Source: a virus
Virus record (IMG/VR): IMGVR_UViG_3300035698_013060
Span: 124,001 to 188,000 of that record
DNA: 64,000 bases
Strand: one strand, 5' to 3'
Shown here: piece by piece, positions 26,722-36,500 of the stretch
Numbering within the stretch: the first letter of the stretch is position 1
How the letters are laid out: every line of letters starts with the position of its first letter
Translations under genes and position numbers: made by a program
Notes under the pieces: model-generated
Told to the model about the DNA's origin: nothing
Databases searched by the model: none
The model's input: the letters and a program-made list of their open reading frames with translations, nothing else

Positions 26722-26804
26722 GCCATCGACAGTAACATAGAATTAAACGTACTAAATCACCTGCCGTGGCGCGGGCTGTGAAGAAAAGAAAGAGGAACAC
26801 TGAA

Positions 26805-27662
26805 ATGAGTATACTCAAAGACATGCTGCGGCCAGACCGAACTTCGAGACGCCGGGCTGAGCAAAGATCCAAGGCCGAACAGGTTTTGGCTGAACAGGCA
26901 GTCAAGAATCAGAACGAATTTGGTCCCAATGCTACGGCTATCGCCGCTGGTAAGAAGGCCCAGGTGTTGTCTGAGGAAGGGACCTGTGCCCTGTCCAGTA
27001 AGTCTACCGCGAAGACAAAGAGGCTTCGTGAGAGGGACAAAAAGACGACCGAGGCTAGGACCGTAGTGGCTGAGATGGTTGCTGGTGTTGTGATTCGGGG
27101 TCTCCCGCTTGATGAGTCAGCCATTGATCAGTTTGGCGAGAGAATCAAAGACAATACCGTCAGCTTCGTGACCGGACTTCTCGAGGATGGTACACTGAAG
27201 TTGCGGGACTTCACTGAGAGCGAATCTCAGGTTGTCAAGGACCTCGTGGCTTGCTCCTTCTTGGAGCCCAATAACAATCTTGCCATCAGAGAAGCTGGAG
27301 ACCAGATCTCTGAGATGGTCAAAGAGAAGGCCAAGAAAGCAATCAAGGCTGAGATTCGTGCCGCCAAGGTCCAGAAGAAGATGGAAGAAGACATCGACGG
27401 TGAGACACCTGCAAAGGCTGATGCAGGCCTTGGAGAAGGCATGGAACTCTATCGGAGTAAGAGGATCAAACCCGGCGAGAGGACCTTCATGTCCAAGATC
27501 TTGCGGGAGACTTCGAAGACTCTGGTGAGAGCTGAAGGCGAGCTCGATATGGACAGAGCTGTCGGTGAAGCATCGGTACAGTTCTGCATCGTCGAGACCC
27601 TCAATACCATGAATCTGGTCAAGGACTTGGACAATATGGTGGAGAGAGTCCTAGCCTGCTAG
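26805..27662 (+). CDS. Charged helical protein (285 aa)
   Basis: Rich in Lys, Glu, Arg and Ala throughout, with long helical stretches (KEKAKKAIKAEIRAAKVQKK). No known motif. The frame is open to GTG 26766, but ATG 26805 has GAGGAAC upstream. A scaffold or core-type role would suit such a sequence next to tail genes, but nothing proves it. Convergent with the following minus-strand block. Confidence 0.7.
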   Translation: MSILKDMLRPDRTSRRRAEQRSKAEQVLAEQAVKNQNEFGPNATAIAAGKKAQVLSEEGTCALSSKSTAKTKRLRERDKKTTEARTVVAEMVAGVVIRGLPLDESAIDQFGERIKDNTVSFVTGLLEDGTLKLRDFTESESQVVKDLVACSFLEPNNNLAIREAGDQISEMVKEKAKKAIKAEIRAAKVQKKMEEDIDGETPAKADAGLGEGMELYRSKRIKPGERTFMSKILRETSKTLVRAEGELDMDRAVGEASVQFCIVETLNTMNLVKDLDNMVERVLAC

Positions 27663-27683
27663 GATTGGTCCAGAAACGATTAC

Positions 27684-27717
27684 AAAGGGGCTAACGGCAA
27701 TGCCGTTAGCCTCCTTT
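27684..27717. terminator. Bidirectional terminator
   Basis: GGCTAACGGC/GCCGTTAGCC stem with an AAT loop, extended by AAAGG/CCTTT on either side, between convergent genes ending at 27662 and 27738. Confidence 0.75.
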
Positions 27718-27737
27718 GCTTCCTCGACGAGAGCTTC

Positions 27738-28241
27738 TTAGCTCTTCTTTTTCTTCTTGGTCTTGGGCTTATCATCAGAGATCCGAGGTTCAGGAGAATC
27801 GGTTTCCTCGACGGTCTCGGGAACAGGAGTTACCGGAGTTTCGACTACACCAGCCCCAGGAGGAACCGTGATATTCGCCTGGTCTTGAACGTCTGCCTTG
27901 TCCTCGACCTTCTTCGGAGCGGGGATCTGAGCCATCTTCTGTTGCTGCTGAAGCTGCGCGGCCGGGACTGTAACCAGCTTGTGGTGGTCGATGAGATTGT
28001 CCACCATCGTTCTGGCAAAGCTCATGACGTCCATCGTCGTGCGCATCAACCAGTTGTACTTGATGTACATGTCAGCGTTCCGCTTCTCCAGGTGAGGAGC
28101 GATGAACAACAGGTGTGCAGTTCCCTTGTCCTCTTCCTTTGAGTCTTCTACCCTTCCGGCGCAGATGACGTAGTCGAGACCGAATTCTTCGCAGAGTTCG
28201 ATAAGCTTCTTACGGGCTACGGTGACCTGTTCTGCCTTCAT
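27738..28241 (-). CDS. Hypothetical protein with disordered tail (167 aa)
   Basis: The first 95 residues are a compact helical/strand domain (EEFGLDYVICAGRVEDSKEE). The rest is Gln-, Pro- and Glu-rich and ends in a Lys run (KPKTKKKKKS). The family is not recognised. AAGGAGAC precedes the ATG. It is the last gene of the 27.7-42.2 kb leftward block. Confidence 0.7.
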   Translation of the reverse strand: MKAEQVTVARKKLIELCEEFGLDYVICAGRVEDSKEEDKGTAHLLFIAPHLEKRNADMYIKYNWLMRTTMDVMSFARTMVDNLIDHHKLVTVPAAQLQQQQKMAQIPAPKKVEDKADVQDQANITVPPGAGVVETPVTPVPETVEETDSPEPRISDDKPKTKKKKKS

Positions 28242-28270
28242 TCCGATTTGTCTCCTTCGTTTTTCTTTCT

Positions 28271-28849
28271 TTACGGGACGTATTCCATGATAACGAGATC
28301 TCCCTTGACGCTCTCTACCAACACCTTGAAAATGTTGGGAATGAGGAAACGTCCAAGATCCTCTTCATCTGGGAGGGTTTTGAAAACTTCTTCTCTTTCA
28401 ACAGAGAGAGTCTCATCCTCTTCACTGAGTCTGTTAACCTTCTCAAGTAAGAGGGTGAGAAGAGGGTCCATCACTTCATAGTGAAGAACCGTAAGTTTGA
28501 AAGCAGTTGCCGCCTCTAGATGTGGGGCACTCTCAACTTTCAACCCTTTCGTCATCATTCTTTCCAGTCTTCCATCAGGATAAGCCTTTAGGGCTTCATC
28601 AGTAATGGGGACCTTGAGACGGAAGACAGGCTGATCGTCACTGATAAATTTTCTGGCCCTGGAATTGAAGAAATCAACGTAAGAAGATTCTTCCACCAGT
28701 CCCACTATCAGGTTCTTGATGTACCCTATCTCGAAAGACTTTGTAAGCTTGTTCCGGAAACTAAGCAGTTTTCGAAGCGCTTTCTCATGCTCTGGAGAGA
28801 ATCTCCCGTCGAGCTTTTTGATGATTCTATCTATTCTTCTATCGGCCAT
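28271..28849 (-). CDS. Hypothetical protein (192 aa)
   Basis: Predicted all-helical and charged (RIDRIIKKLDGRFSPEHEKA at the start). No motif recognised. It lies in the baseplate-type block, 85 bases after the M15 peptidase gene. Confidence 0.7.
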   Translation of the reverse strand: MADRRIDRIIKKLDGRFSPEHEKALRKLLSFRNKLTKSFEIGYIKNLIVGLVEESSYVDFFNSRARKFISDDQPVFRLKVPITDEALKAYPDGRLERMMTKGLKVESAPHLEAATAFKLTVLHYEVMDPLLTLLLEKVNRLSEEDETLSVEREEVFKTLPDEEDLGRFLIPNIFKVLVESVKGDLVIMEYVP

Positions 28850-28933
28850 GACCGTTTTTCCTTTTTTCGTTCATGGTGGAGCTGCCACTCATTAAGATGT
28901 TTCTCTAACGAATACAGAAAGATGGTCGGACCA

Positions 28934-29677
28934 CTAGGTCCAAACAACAGACAAGTCGTTGTCGGATCCAAGGGCATCTGGTTCGATAGCTAATCCTCTT
29001 ATCTGGTGCCCGTCGATCTCATATGGAACCGTAACATGGACATACGACTTCATTCTGATGATTCCTCCGAAGTCCACCCCAATCAAGCCGTCAGCTATGT
29101 CTCGGAAAAGTTGTTCTACACTGACACCGAGGATCCTGAAATCTACAGCTCTGCCAACAACATGCTGACTTGCCATGTGTCCTGAAATAGAACTCACCAC
29201 ATTCTCTTGAGATGAAAGTCCGTTAACGATAACCAGTCTACAACCATTCTCTGCGGGACCGTAGAACTGGACTACTGGTGTAAGGATAGTATCGTATACC
29301 TCTCTGAGTTTCGACACCCTCTCAGGGGTAACTACCATCCTGTCTGCGTTAGATACAAAATGGTTAAGATCGAAACTATCTTCGGGACAAGTTCTATAAG
29401 TACCCTCAGCCGTCCCGATGATAGCGCTGTTTCTGGATTCTTCTTCAATTATCTCTTGAATCTCTAGATCAGTGAGAGGTCTCGATAAATACTCAGCTCT
29501 TTCAGCGACAGCCGCCTTGACAGCCTTCTGAATGTCGGCGTCTGGTCCTCCGTCTGCAGGAGATCCTAATTCAACCATAGCTTTCTCAGCAAGTTCTACT
29601 GATTCGTTGATACTGACCACATCTGGGCCTGAAGTATGAACGAAGTCCTCTTCTCTCAAGTACGTTCCACTGGTCAT
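28934..29677 (-). CDS. Peptidase M15-like domain protein (247 aa)
   Basis: The C-terminal 120 residues match M15 (D-Ala-D-Ala carboxypeptidase/endolysin) zinc peptidases: zinc ligands H172 and D179 in SQHVVGRAVDF, and H214 in YVHVTV. These enzymes cut peptidoglycan cross-links. The N-terminal 100 residues are acidic and probably linker-like. It sits among baseplate-type genes rather than with lysis genes, so it may be a virion-borne wall hydrolase that helps DNA entry (inference). The start overlaps nothing and has GGGGAGG upstream. Confidence 0.75.
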   Translation of the reverse strand: MTSGTYLREEDFVHTSGPDVVSINESVELAEKAMVELGSPADGGPDADIQKAVKAAVAERAEYLSRPLTDLEIQEIIEEESRNSAIIGTAEGTYRTCPEDSFDLNHFVSNADRMVVTPERVSKLREVYDTILTPVVQFYGPAENGCRLVIVNGLSSQENVVSSISGHMASQHVVGRAVDFRILGVSVEQLFRDIADGLIGVDFGGIIRMKSYVHVTVPYEIDGHQIRGLAIEPDALGSDNDLSVVWT

Positions 29678-29940
29678 AGTATAATCCTCCCCTTCAACCC
29701 GCCGGACGACGTATAGTTCCGAGACGTCAGCCCTTCAGCATCAAAGGCAAAGTACTTGATGAGGAGTTTTCTCTTAAGAAAGGTTACTCTGTCGACAGTC
29801 TTGATGGCGGTACCTTCAGGAGTAAAGGACTCCCCGGACATCTTGTCCACAGCCTCTCTAAGATCTCCAAAATGTCCCTCTAGTAGACCTGAGAGTCTCT
29901 TAATCAAAGCAGGTATCTTGGTTACTTCTTCGATAGCCAT
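29674..29940 (-). CDS. Hypothetical protein (88 aa)
   Basis: Small protein with no family recognised. The C-terminus is strand-rich (VDRVTFLKRKLLIKYFAFDA). Its stop overlaps the start of the M15 gene by four bases (ATGA type), so the two are coupled. Confidence 0.7.
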   Translation of the reverse strand: MAIEEVTKIPALIKRLSGLLEGHFGDLREAVDKMSGESFTPEGTAIKTVDRVTFLKRKLLIKYFAFDAEGLTSRNYTSSGGLKGRIIL

Positions 29941-29942
29941 GT

Positions 29943-30935
29943 TCAGATCCTGATTACCCTGAACTTCCCGAGGACATTAGTAGTCCTGAGAAAGTTGACG
30001 GCGTTGGTTTCAGATACCACGAAGGACTCACTCTCGAAGCTATCTTCTAGTCCACCCTCTCTAGTTTCAACAATCTCAGAGACGTACTTACTCCTAATAC
30101 GTCTCGTCGTTAGTTCAGTACGACTATACCCCCACTCCACAAAATACCTATCACCATCTCCCCATGTCACAGGAAGTATGAGGTCGATCACGGAATCTTC
30201 AGTGACGTACTTACCACCCATGAATGAAGGAGTAAATACCCATTTCTCATCCGGATATTTGGGAGGAGTTATCTCAGGTTCCCATTCATCAGTAGTAACT
30301 GTGAATAGATCTTCATAAGTATCATCTGCTTCAAGAAAGTAGAATAGGTCCACTCTACCAACGGCTTCCTCTGAGGCAGTCCAATCCACATACGCTAAAG
30401 GCTCTCCTTCGGCACGAGCCATGGCATCTGCTACTCCCTCGACAGAGGTGGCAGCTGGAACGTAGTGATTAGGTACCGGAGGTGAGTAGGTACTTATAGC
30501 AGTCTCCCACATCTCCCGAAGTATCTTCTGATTTCTAGTCTCTATTTCCTGAGAGATGGATAGCTTGGTGCGGAAGGGCTTTAGTGAAGTAGTGATCTTA
30601 TCAGGATATTCACGAAAAGTTCCAGCAGCTAGATTGGTTAGAATCTCTGTCAAAGGTCTCTTGTTTTCCAATTCACCAAGAGCTACGAACCTGAATAGTC
30701 CCAATGACTTGTCCCTGGAAAGAGCTTGGAGTTCTCCTACATACTTTAGTCCAAGAATCTCAGCTGCCTCTTCTATTCTTCCACCCGTCGTTACTTCTCC
30801 CGTCCCCTCTTCAGGGAGAAGTAGAGCATTGACCGCATCGAACGCGATCTTATGGGCGGCGACCCTTGTGGAATCGACGCCCCTGGACAGCCTCTCCAAG
30901 GAAAGGCCATCTACGGTGAAATCTCTGACGGGCAT
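29943..30935 (-). CDS. Putative baseplate or tail structural protein (330 aa)
   Basis: A beta-rich protein with Trp/Tyr-rich strands (EKWVFTPSFMGGKYVTEDS, DRYFVEWGYSRTEL) and no enzymatic motif. It lies directly before the 88-aa and M15 genes. No family is recognised; the tail-type neighbourhood is the only support for a structural role. Confidence 0.6.
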   Translation of the reverse strand: MPVRDFTVDGLSLERLSRGVDSTRVAAHKIAFDAVNALLLPEEGTGEVTTGGRIEEAAEILGLKYVGELQALSRDKSLGLFRFVALGELENKRPLTEILTNLAAGTFREYPDKITTSLKPFRTKLSISQEIETRNQKILREMWETAISTYSPPVPNHYVPAATSVEGVADAMARAEGEPLAYVDWTASEEAVGRVDLFYFLEADDTYEDLFTVTTDEWEPEITPPKYPDEKWVFTPSFMGGKYVTEDSVIDLILPVTWGDGDRYFVEWGYSRTELTTRRIRSKYVSEIVETREGGLEDSFESESFVVSETNAVNFLRTTNVLGKFRVIRI

Positions 30936-30944
30936 GTCTATTCC

Positions 30945-31340
30945 TTACTTGAAATCCAACTGTTCTTTTACTAGCCCCTTTTTCAGGCCAGCAACTATAG
31001 CGGCTTTCTTGCCCTTCGCATCTGCGATCTGGTACAGACGGAATTCATCTGTGAAGACAACGAACTCCTCACCACTATCATCCTTCCGGAGGACAAAGTA
31101 GTAAGGAACTTCCTTACTGTCCGGATCTTCAGTGCACTCTTTGAAAAACTCTGCGACTGTCTCGGTGGTGACAGCCTTTTTCGTTGCAACCACAGCTATC
31201 CACGGATCATCATCATCGAGATCTTCAGTGACCTTCAAGTCAAACTTCTTCTTAGCTTTTTCAGGAGAGGAAAAGCAGCCGAGAACAGCTCCAAAGATAT
31301 GGTACTTGACGGGTTCTTCAGCTTTTTCGTAGAAGATCAT
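30945..31340 (-). CDS. Hypothetical protein (131 aa)
   Basis: Small alpha/beta protein with a Lys-rich C-terminus (KGKKAAIVAGLKKGLVKEQL). No family recognised. AGGAAAC precedes the start. It lies between RusA and the 330-aa protein. Confidence 0.7.
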   Translation of the reverse strand: MIFYEKAEEPVKYHIFGAVLGCFSSPEKAKKKFDLKVTEDLDDDDPWIAVVATKKAVTTETVAEFFKECTEDPDSKEVPYYFVLRKDDSGEEFVVFTDEFRLYQIADAKGKKAAIVAGLKKGLVKEQLDFK

Positions 31341-31349
31341 GTCTGTTTC

Positions 31350-31889
31350 CTATATGTCCAGTCTGTCCTGTCGGTACTCCATGTAAACCTCTACTCGGGG
31401 CTTTTGGCTGTAAAACTTCTCACAACTCTCAAGAGTACACTGGTTGTCATCAACCCAGACCACCCCTTTCATCGCATCCAGTATGGACTTGACGTAGTTG
31501 TCGGTATCGGGGGTCTTCTCTGGTTGGAGATGACCTCTCTCCATGAGAACAAGTCTCGATCTAGCTGTGCCTTTCGGTGGCATCTTGAAGACCTCAGCCC
31601 ATACCCTGATCTGTCCCTGGATTGGTATGTAGTCCTCCGGGAGCTCTCTCCTGAGATAGTTCTGGAGTCCAGTCTGCCACTTTTCCAAGTCCTTGTCAAC
31701 GTACTTCCATCTAGCCCCATCCTTGTGCCTTTTGTACTGGACACACGGTCCAATGAGGACAAAGTCAAACGAGAACCAAGGGTTGTTCTCCTCCCAGTCG
31801 GTCCACATCTTGTCAGCCCGCGCCACGTCCTTATGATCGAACGTTGCCAGGACGGTTTTTCTTATAGCCGCGCCCTGTTCTGTCAACAT
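31350..31889 (-). CDS. rusA: RusA-family Holliday-junction resolvase
   Basis: RusA cleaves four-way DNA junctions; phages use it in recombination and to resolve DNA before packaging. The signature is present: PDTDNYVKSILDAMKGVVWVDDNQ (127-150) with Asp at 128, 130, 138, 147 and 148, then ESCEKFYSQKPRVEVYME. The 179-aa length is about 60 longer than E. coli RusA, with an N-terminal extension. It sits among structural genes in the leftward block. AGGAG precedes the ATG. Confidence 0.9.
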   Translation of the reverse strand: MLTEQGAAIRKTVLATFDHKDVARADKMWTDWEENNPWFSFDFVLIGPCVQYKRHKDGARWKYVDKDLEKWQTGLQNYLRRELPEDYIPIQGQIRVWAEVFKMPPKGTARSRLVLMERGHLQPEKTPDTDNYVKSILDAMKGVVWVDDNQCTLESCEKFYSQKPRVEVYMEYRQDRLDI

Positions 31890-31893
31890 TAGC

Positions 31894-32106
31894 TTACTCC
31901 TCGTTATCGTCAGTTTCTTCCTTCCGAGTCATCATTGTGCCGCACTTCGGACACTTCTTATCGGTACAGGGTTCTGTCCTATCGTGGTCCTCTGTATGAC
32001 CACACTTCGGACAAACACAAGTTCCACCAGGTCCAGCTGCGGCTTTTCCACCCATCCGACCACGACCCTTGGCCTCTTCAATGATGTCACTGTTGTAGAA
32101 TAACAT
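31894..32106 (-). CDS. Zinc-ribbon protein (70 aa)
   Basis: Two CPKCG knuckles (VCPKCGHTEDHDR and KCPKCGTMM) make a small zinc ribbon, which usually mediates protein or nucleic-acid contacts. No wider family is recognised. The ribbon is C-terminal to a short Gly-rich segment and followed by an acidic tail (EETDDNEE). It lies four bases before RusA in the same operon, so a joint role is possible. Confidence 0.8.
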   Translation of the reverse strand: MLFYNSDIIEEAKGRGRMGGKAAAGPGGTCVCPKCGHTEDHDRTEPCTDKKCPKCGTMMTRKEETDDNEE

Positions 32107-32118
32107 TACGTCTCTCCT

Positions 32119-33483
32119 TTAAAATATCCTATCTGCGATGTGTTCGACGACGTCCTTAGCACTGGTCACAGCAGAATCTGCCGCTCCAGTAAAAAGCGAG
32201 ACTTTGCCCATGATGGTTGCCCTGAGAGAGTCAGCGATATGTGCTTCCATCACATTAAGCCCGCACATGTTGTCCAGGAACGTCGAGAGTCCGATGTTCT
32301 GGCGAAGTAGGGCTTGGTTGGTGGCCACAGCCATGGACGGATACATGTCGGTTACAGTGGCCGTTACATCGATAACTCGGGGTAGTCCATTCGCCGCCCA
32401 ACTATTACTAGCTCCACCCCTAACAAAGCTAAAGCTGGTAAACATCCCCATGTCACAGCTCATTAAACCTGGAGAGTCCAGACGCACCAGCATTGGGGCC
32501 TTGAATGAATCAGGCTTGACCTGCCTGGGGAGAGCGAACGTCAGAAGCATCAAGAACGGGAGGTACACGAATTCGAAGATGGATTGAGGGTCTCCATACG
32601 GAGTCTCGAACTTGAAGCTCAGGTTATAGCTCTTCTCGAACTGAGAGCTCTTCCACATCTTCGGATAGATGATCTGCTCACCTTTCGAAGCCGCATCTTT
32701 CATCGTAGCATTAAGGCCAGTGATTACAGCTCCGATATCTTGAGAGGCGGCAGCAGCGGCTCCCATAGCACTCTGAGCCCTCTGAGCCATCGCTACTGCG
32801 CTGGCTCCAAAGTTACTTCCACCTTGTTCCAGTTCTCCAGTAGATCTTCTGAAGGCGAATCCTCGACTAAATGCCACTTCACGGGCTTTAGCTTGGATCT
32901 CTTTGGTAGACTGTGCCAACGAAGATTCGCTGACTTCATTACTGGCTGATTCCGACACAGTAGTAGCAGCTTCACAAAAGAAGTGAAGTCCATCGTTATG
33001 CCAGTTAGTCGTATCCAGAAAGGCCTCGATGTTATGTCCGAGAGAAAATCCAGCCAGTTTGGCTCCAATTTCGTTCAGGAGAACGTTGATGATTCGGCGG
33101 TACTCTGAAAAGTCCACATCAAAAGAATAGAACCTAACATCTCTCTCTTCATATTCCTTGTCGATTTTACCAGAATCCTCATCCTTGTAATAATCGACAT
33201 TCATTTTCGGAACCGGTTGTCCGTCATTCCCAAATGAACCTGTTTTCCAAAGACCGTCCATGTCACCATTAGGCTCGTTGCGAATCAGCTCCATCAAGGC
33301 TTTATACTTGGCATCCCTGATCGTTCCATCGTTAAAGCCAGGTCTTCCTGGGATGATATTGATTATGTTAGCGTTCTGGATAAACGTCTTGGCAAATACC
33401 CGGTAGTTGGGATCCGTAACTTGGGTGAATCCCAAGGGGAGCCCAACTATCGACCTATTAAGCCTCATTGGTGTCGTAGCCAT
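32119..33483 (-). CDS. Putative baseplate/tube structural protein (454 aa)
   Basis: No motif is firmly identified. The C-terminal half has strands and the pattern APMLVRLDSPGLMSCDMGMF... then GLPRVIDVTATVTDMYPSM, resembling tube-like gp48/gp54-class proteins. An Ala/Ser/Gln-rich helix (about 175-260) splits it. It is the gene just downstream of the tape measure on the minus strand, where tube-initiator proteins are common. Low-confidence assignment. Confidence 0.55.
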   Translation of the reverse strand: MATTPMRLNRSIVGLPLGFTQVTDPNYRVFAKTFIQNANIINIIPGRPGFNDGTIRDAKYKALMELIRNEPNGDMDGLWKTGSFGNDGQPVPKMNVDYYKDEDSGKIDKEYEERDVRFYSFDVDFSEYRRIINVLLNEIGAKLAGFSLGHNIEAFLDTTNWHNDGLHFFCEAATTVSESASNEVSESSLAQSTKEIQAKAREVAFSRGFAFRRSTGELEQGGSNFGASAVAMAQRAQSAMGAAAAASQDIGAVITGLNATMKDAASKGEQIIYPKMWKSSQFEKSYNLSFKFETPYGDPQSIFEFVYLPFLMLLTFALPRQVKPDSFKAPMLVRLDSPGLMSCDMGMFTSFSFVRGGASNSWAANGLPRVIDVTATVTDMYPSMAVATNQALLRQNIGLSTFLDNMCGLNVMEAHIADSLRATIMGKVSLFTGAADSAVTSAKDVVEHIADRIF

Positions 33484-33538
33484 GGAGTACTCTCCGGTTC
33501 GTTTCTTCTTTCGTCAATCCTAAGTTGGCCTAACCGGA

Positions 33539-36500
33539 TCATCCTTTCGCGATTCTGAGTATGGTCCCAGGAACTGCGAGGGAAGCGTTAGCTGTTTTAT
33601 CCCGACCTTCAGCATCTGATTGGCCCGGACCTTGTCCTCCGACAAACATATTGGGTCCAGACGACATAGAGCTATCTGTACTTCTCTTTTCACTCCCAGC
33701 CTCTGAGCTAGTTACCTTCAGGTTAACCGGGATTCCACTCTCGATGTTATCTGCCGTCCTATTGGTGTTGCTGGCGATAGCTTCAAGGAGTGTCAGCATC
33801 TTACTCTGATCGCCAACTATTGAGCTAGCGAGCATCTTAGTCTTGATGTCTTCCTTACGACTGAACATTTCTCTCGGAGACATCTCTACCGTTGGCCTGT
33901 TTGCCGTCGTCGGCATTTTAACAACCGAGACAGGAGTGGCTGTCGGAGAACGCTTCGGGATAGGTCCACCAGATGTACTAAGCTTCGATGACCCTAACAA
34001 CATATCCGGTTTTATCATACCCGGAGTCTTGTCCATGACAGGCTCGATCTCAGAGGCCTCTTCAGGACTCTCTGGCATACCCATCTTCCCAAAACCAGAC
34101 TGCATCTTGTTCCACTTAGCGTCCTTTTCAGCCTTGTGTTTCCTAAAGGTCTCTTCATCGACTGAAACGCCGTTGATTATGAAGGTTTTGCTGACCCTGC
34201 GCTTAACTCCATTTTCTGAAAGACCTCTGGTCTCAGGTTTAGCAACTGACTCAGAAGCACCTGTCGCCTGTTCATCGCTCTTCGGACCTGATCCCTTGAG
34301 CCTAGCAACGGACTCATTGAAGGCGGCAGTATCTTCTTCTCCGCCCTCTTCTTTACCAAACAGCTTGTTCCAGATGCCCTTGATAGCATTCTTAATTGCA
34401 TCCTTCAACATGCCGGGGATTTTAATGAAGAAGTCTTTGATCTTGCCCATGAACCCAAAGAACTTCTCCTTGATGTTAGCAACGAAGTCCTTGCCCATAT
34501 TCCAGATAGCTTTACCCCAGTCCTTGAATGCCCCGAGAATCTCTCCAGGAGCCTTGGCTATATTGCTGACCAGATTTTTTCCTGAGTCGAGTAGACCCTT
34601 TCCAAAACCTTTGATGAAAGCCCCAGCTGCAGCAGACTTCTGTTTGGTCATGTCCCAGGCTTTGCCGACAGCTTCCTTAGACTTGGTAAGTGCGGCCGAA
34701 GCCTTGTCCTTGATCTTATCGATCCCAGTCTTGTCATCTTCACGCTCTTCCTTATCGATCGTCTTACCAGCAGCCTTGGCTATGAGGTCGATCCTTCTCT
34801 TAGAGTAACTACTGATCTTCGAAGACTGTTGCAAGAGCCTGAGCTTATCCGGAGGAAGCTTACCGATGGCATCCCAATCCAAGACTTTCCACTTGCCCCA
34901 CCCGAAGGTATTCTTGAGTACTCCGACTTTCTCCAGTCCAACAGCAAGAGCATCACCCTCTTCTTCACTCTTAGAACCAGTAAGCCAACCATAAAGTTCA
35001 GAAATACCGTAAGTTGGTATTGCAGCACTACCAACGATACGAATAGCTTTGAAATCATCGGACTCTTTATCCTTGGCATCTTTATCGGCCTTTATAGCCT
35101 CTTTGGACTTGTCTTCTTCTTCCTTCTCTACGGTGCCCTTGGATTTGGCGATAGCTGCCATTTTCTCTTTGGTGGCCTTACCAAACTTACTCGACTTCGA
35201 GAGGAGATCTAGTTTATCTCCAGGTAGATTGCCGATAGCGTCCCAATCAGTGACTTTCCACTTTCCCCACCCAAGCGGATCTTTAACGACCCCTTCAGTA
35301 GTCAGAGCCTTAGCTAGTGCATCAGCTTCCCTGGTTTCCTTACCTCTGAAAAGCCACTTACCTATACTCGGAACTATCGACATAATGGATTTCCCAGCCA
35401 TCCATGCCAGCTTGAGACCAGCAATCGGGCTAAAGACTGCCTTGGCGAGCTTTTTACCGATACTTTCCTCTTCATCGAGGATAGCTTGTTCTCTCTCTTC
35501 TTCTTTGACAAATTCCCCAAACCCACGCTTCTTAGCGATATCTTTGAACTTATCTTTAGTCCTACCACTGAATAGGTTCGACCTAGTAAGCTCCATCAGA
35601 TTCGCTGGAGGCATCATCGCTACTGAATCCCAGTCCATGACCTTGTATTTGCCTGGGCCGAACGGATCTCTAACGACACCGCGTTCTTTCAGAGCTAGTA
35701 CAAGTGTATTGGCCTTGATCACTGATTCATCTGGAGCCATCACGAGTTTCCGAGCCTGCATTATCCCGCCGATTCCAGCGCCGACAGCAGCTCCTGCGGC
35801 AGTACCGGCTCCAGGGATGATCGATCCCAAAGTAGCACCGATCATAGCTCCTCGACCAGTAGATCCGACCATTCCAGCAGCCGCTTCACCAACCCCACCC
35901 TCTTTAGTACGAAAAACCTTTGCCAGAGTGCCTCTCTTCTTAGCACTCCCAGTCAACATTCCAGATATCATCCCCTCAACTTCACCAACTCCAGCTTCTT
36001 CAGAACCCCTGTGTCCTGTGAATCCACCTCTGGCGAGTTCTACACCAGCAAGAATCGCAGACAGAGCAGCTCCACCGCCAACCTTAGTGAGACCCTTACC
36101 CATGGTCTTAATGCCACCCTTACCAAACATCTTAAGTAGAGCACGCTCACCAGCCCGTTTGGCTCCATACTTCATTATACTTCGGCCTGCTCGCCAAACA
36201 GCTTTCCCCTTCCGACCAATGTTCCTGATTCTTCCACCTTTCCTCTGAGCTGGAACGCCAACGGTATCTAATACATCATCGTCAGCATCATCGTCAGCGG
36301 CAGTCATTCCCCCTATAGCTGCAGTGTCAGCTAAGTCTCCACTATCAGTAACATCTCTCTCTTCCTTGACCTTATCACGACGTTTAGCAACTCTAGCTGC
36401 CCTTGCAGCTTTTCTGTCCTTGAGCTTGGCGTCCATCCTAGTACTATCACGATCTCTGTCAGCCTCTTCAGCAATAGCCTTTCTCTCACTAGACTCTGCC

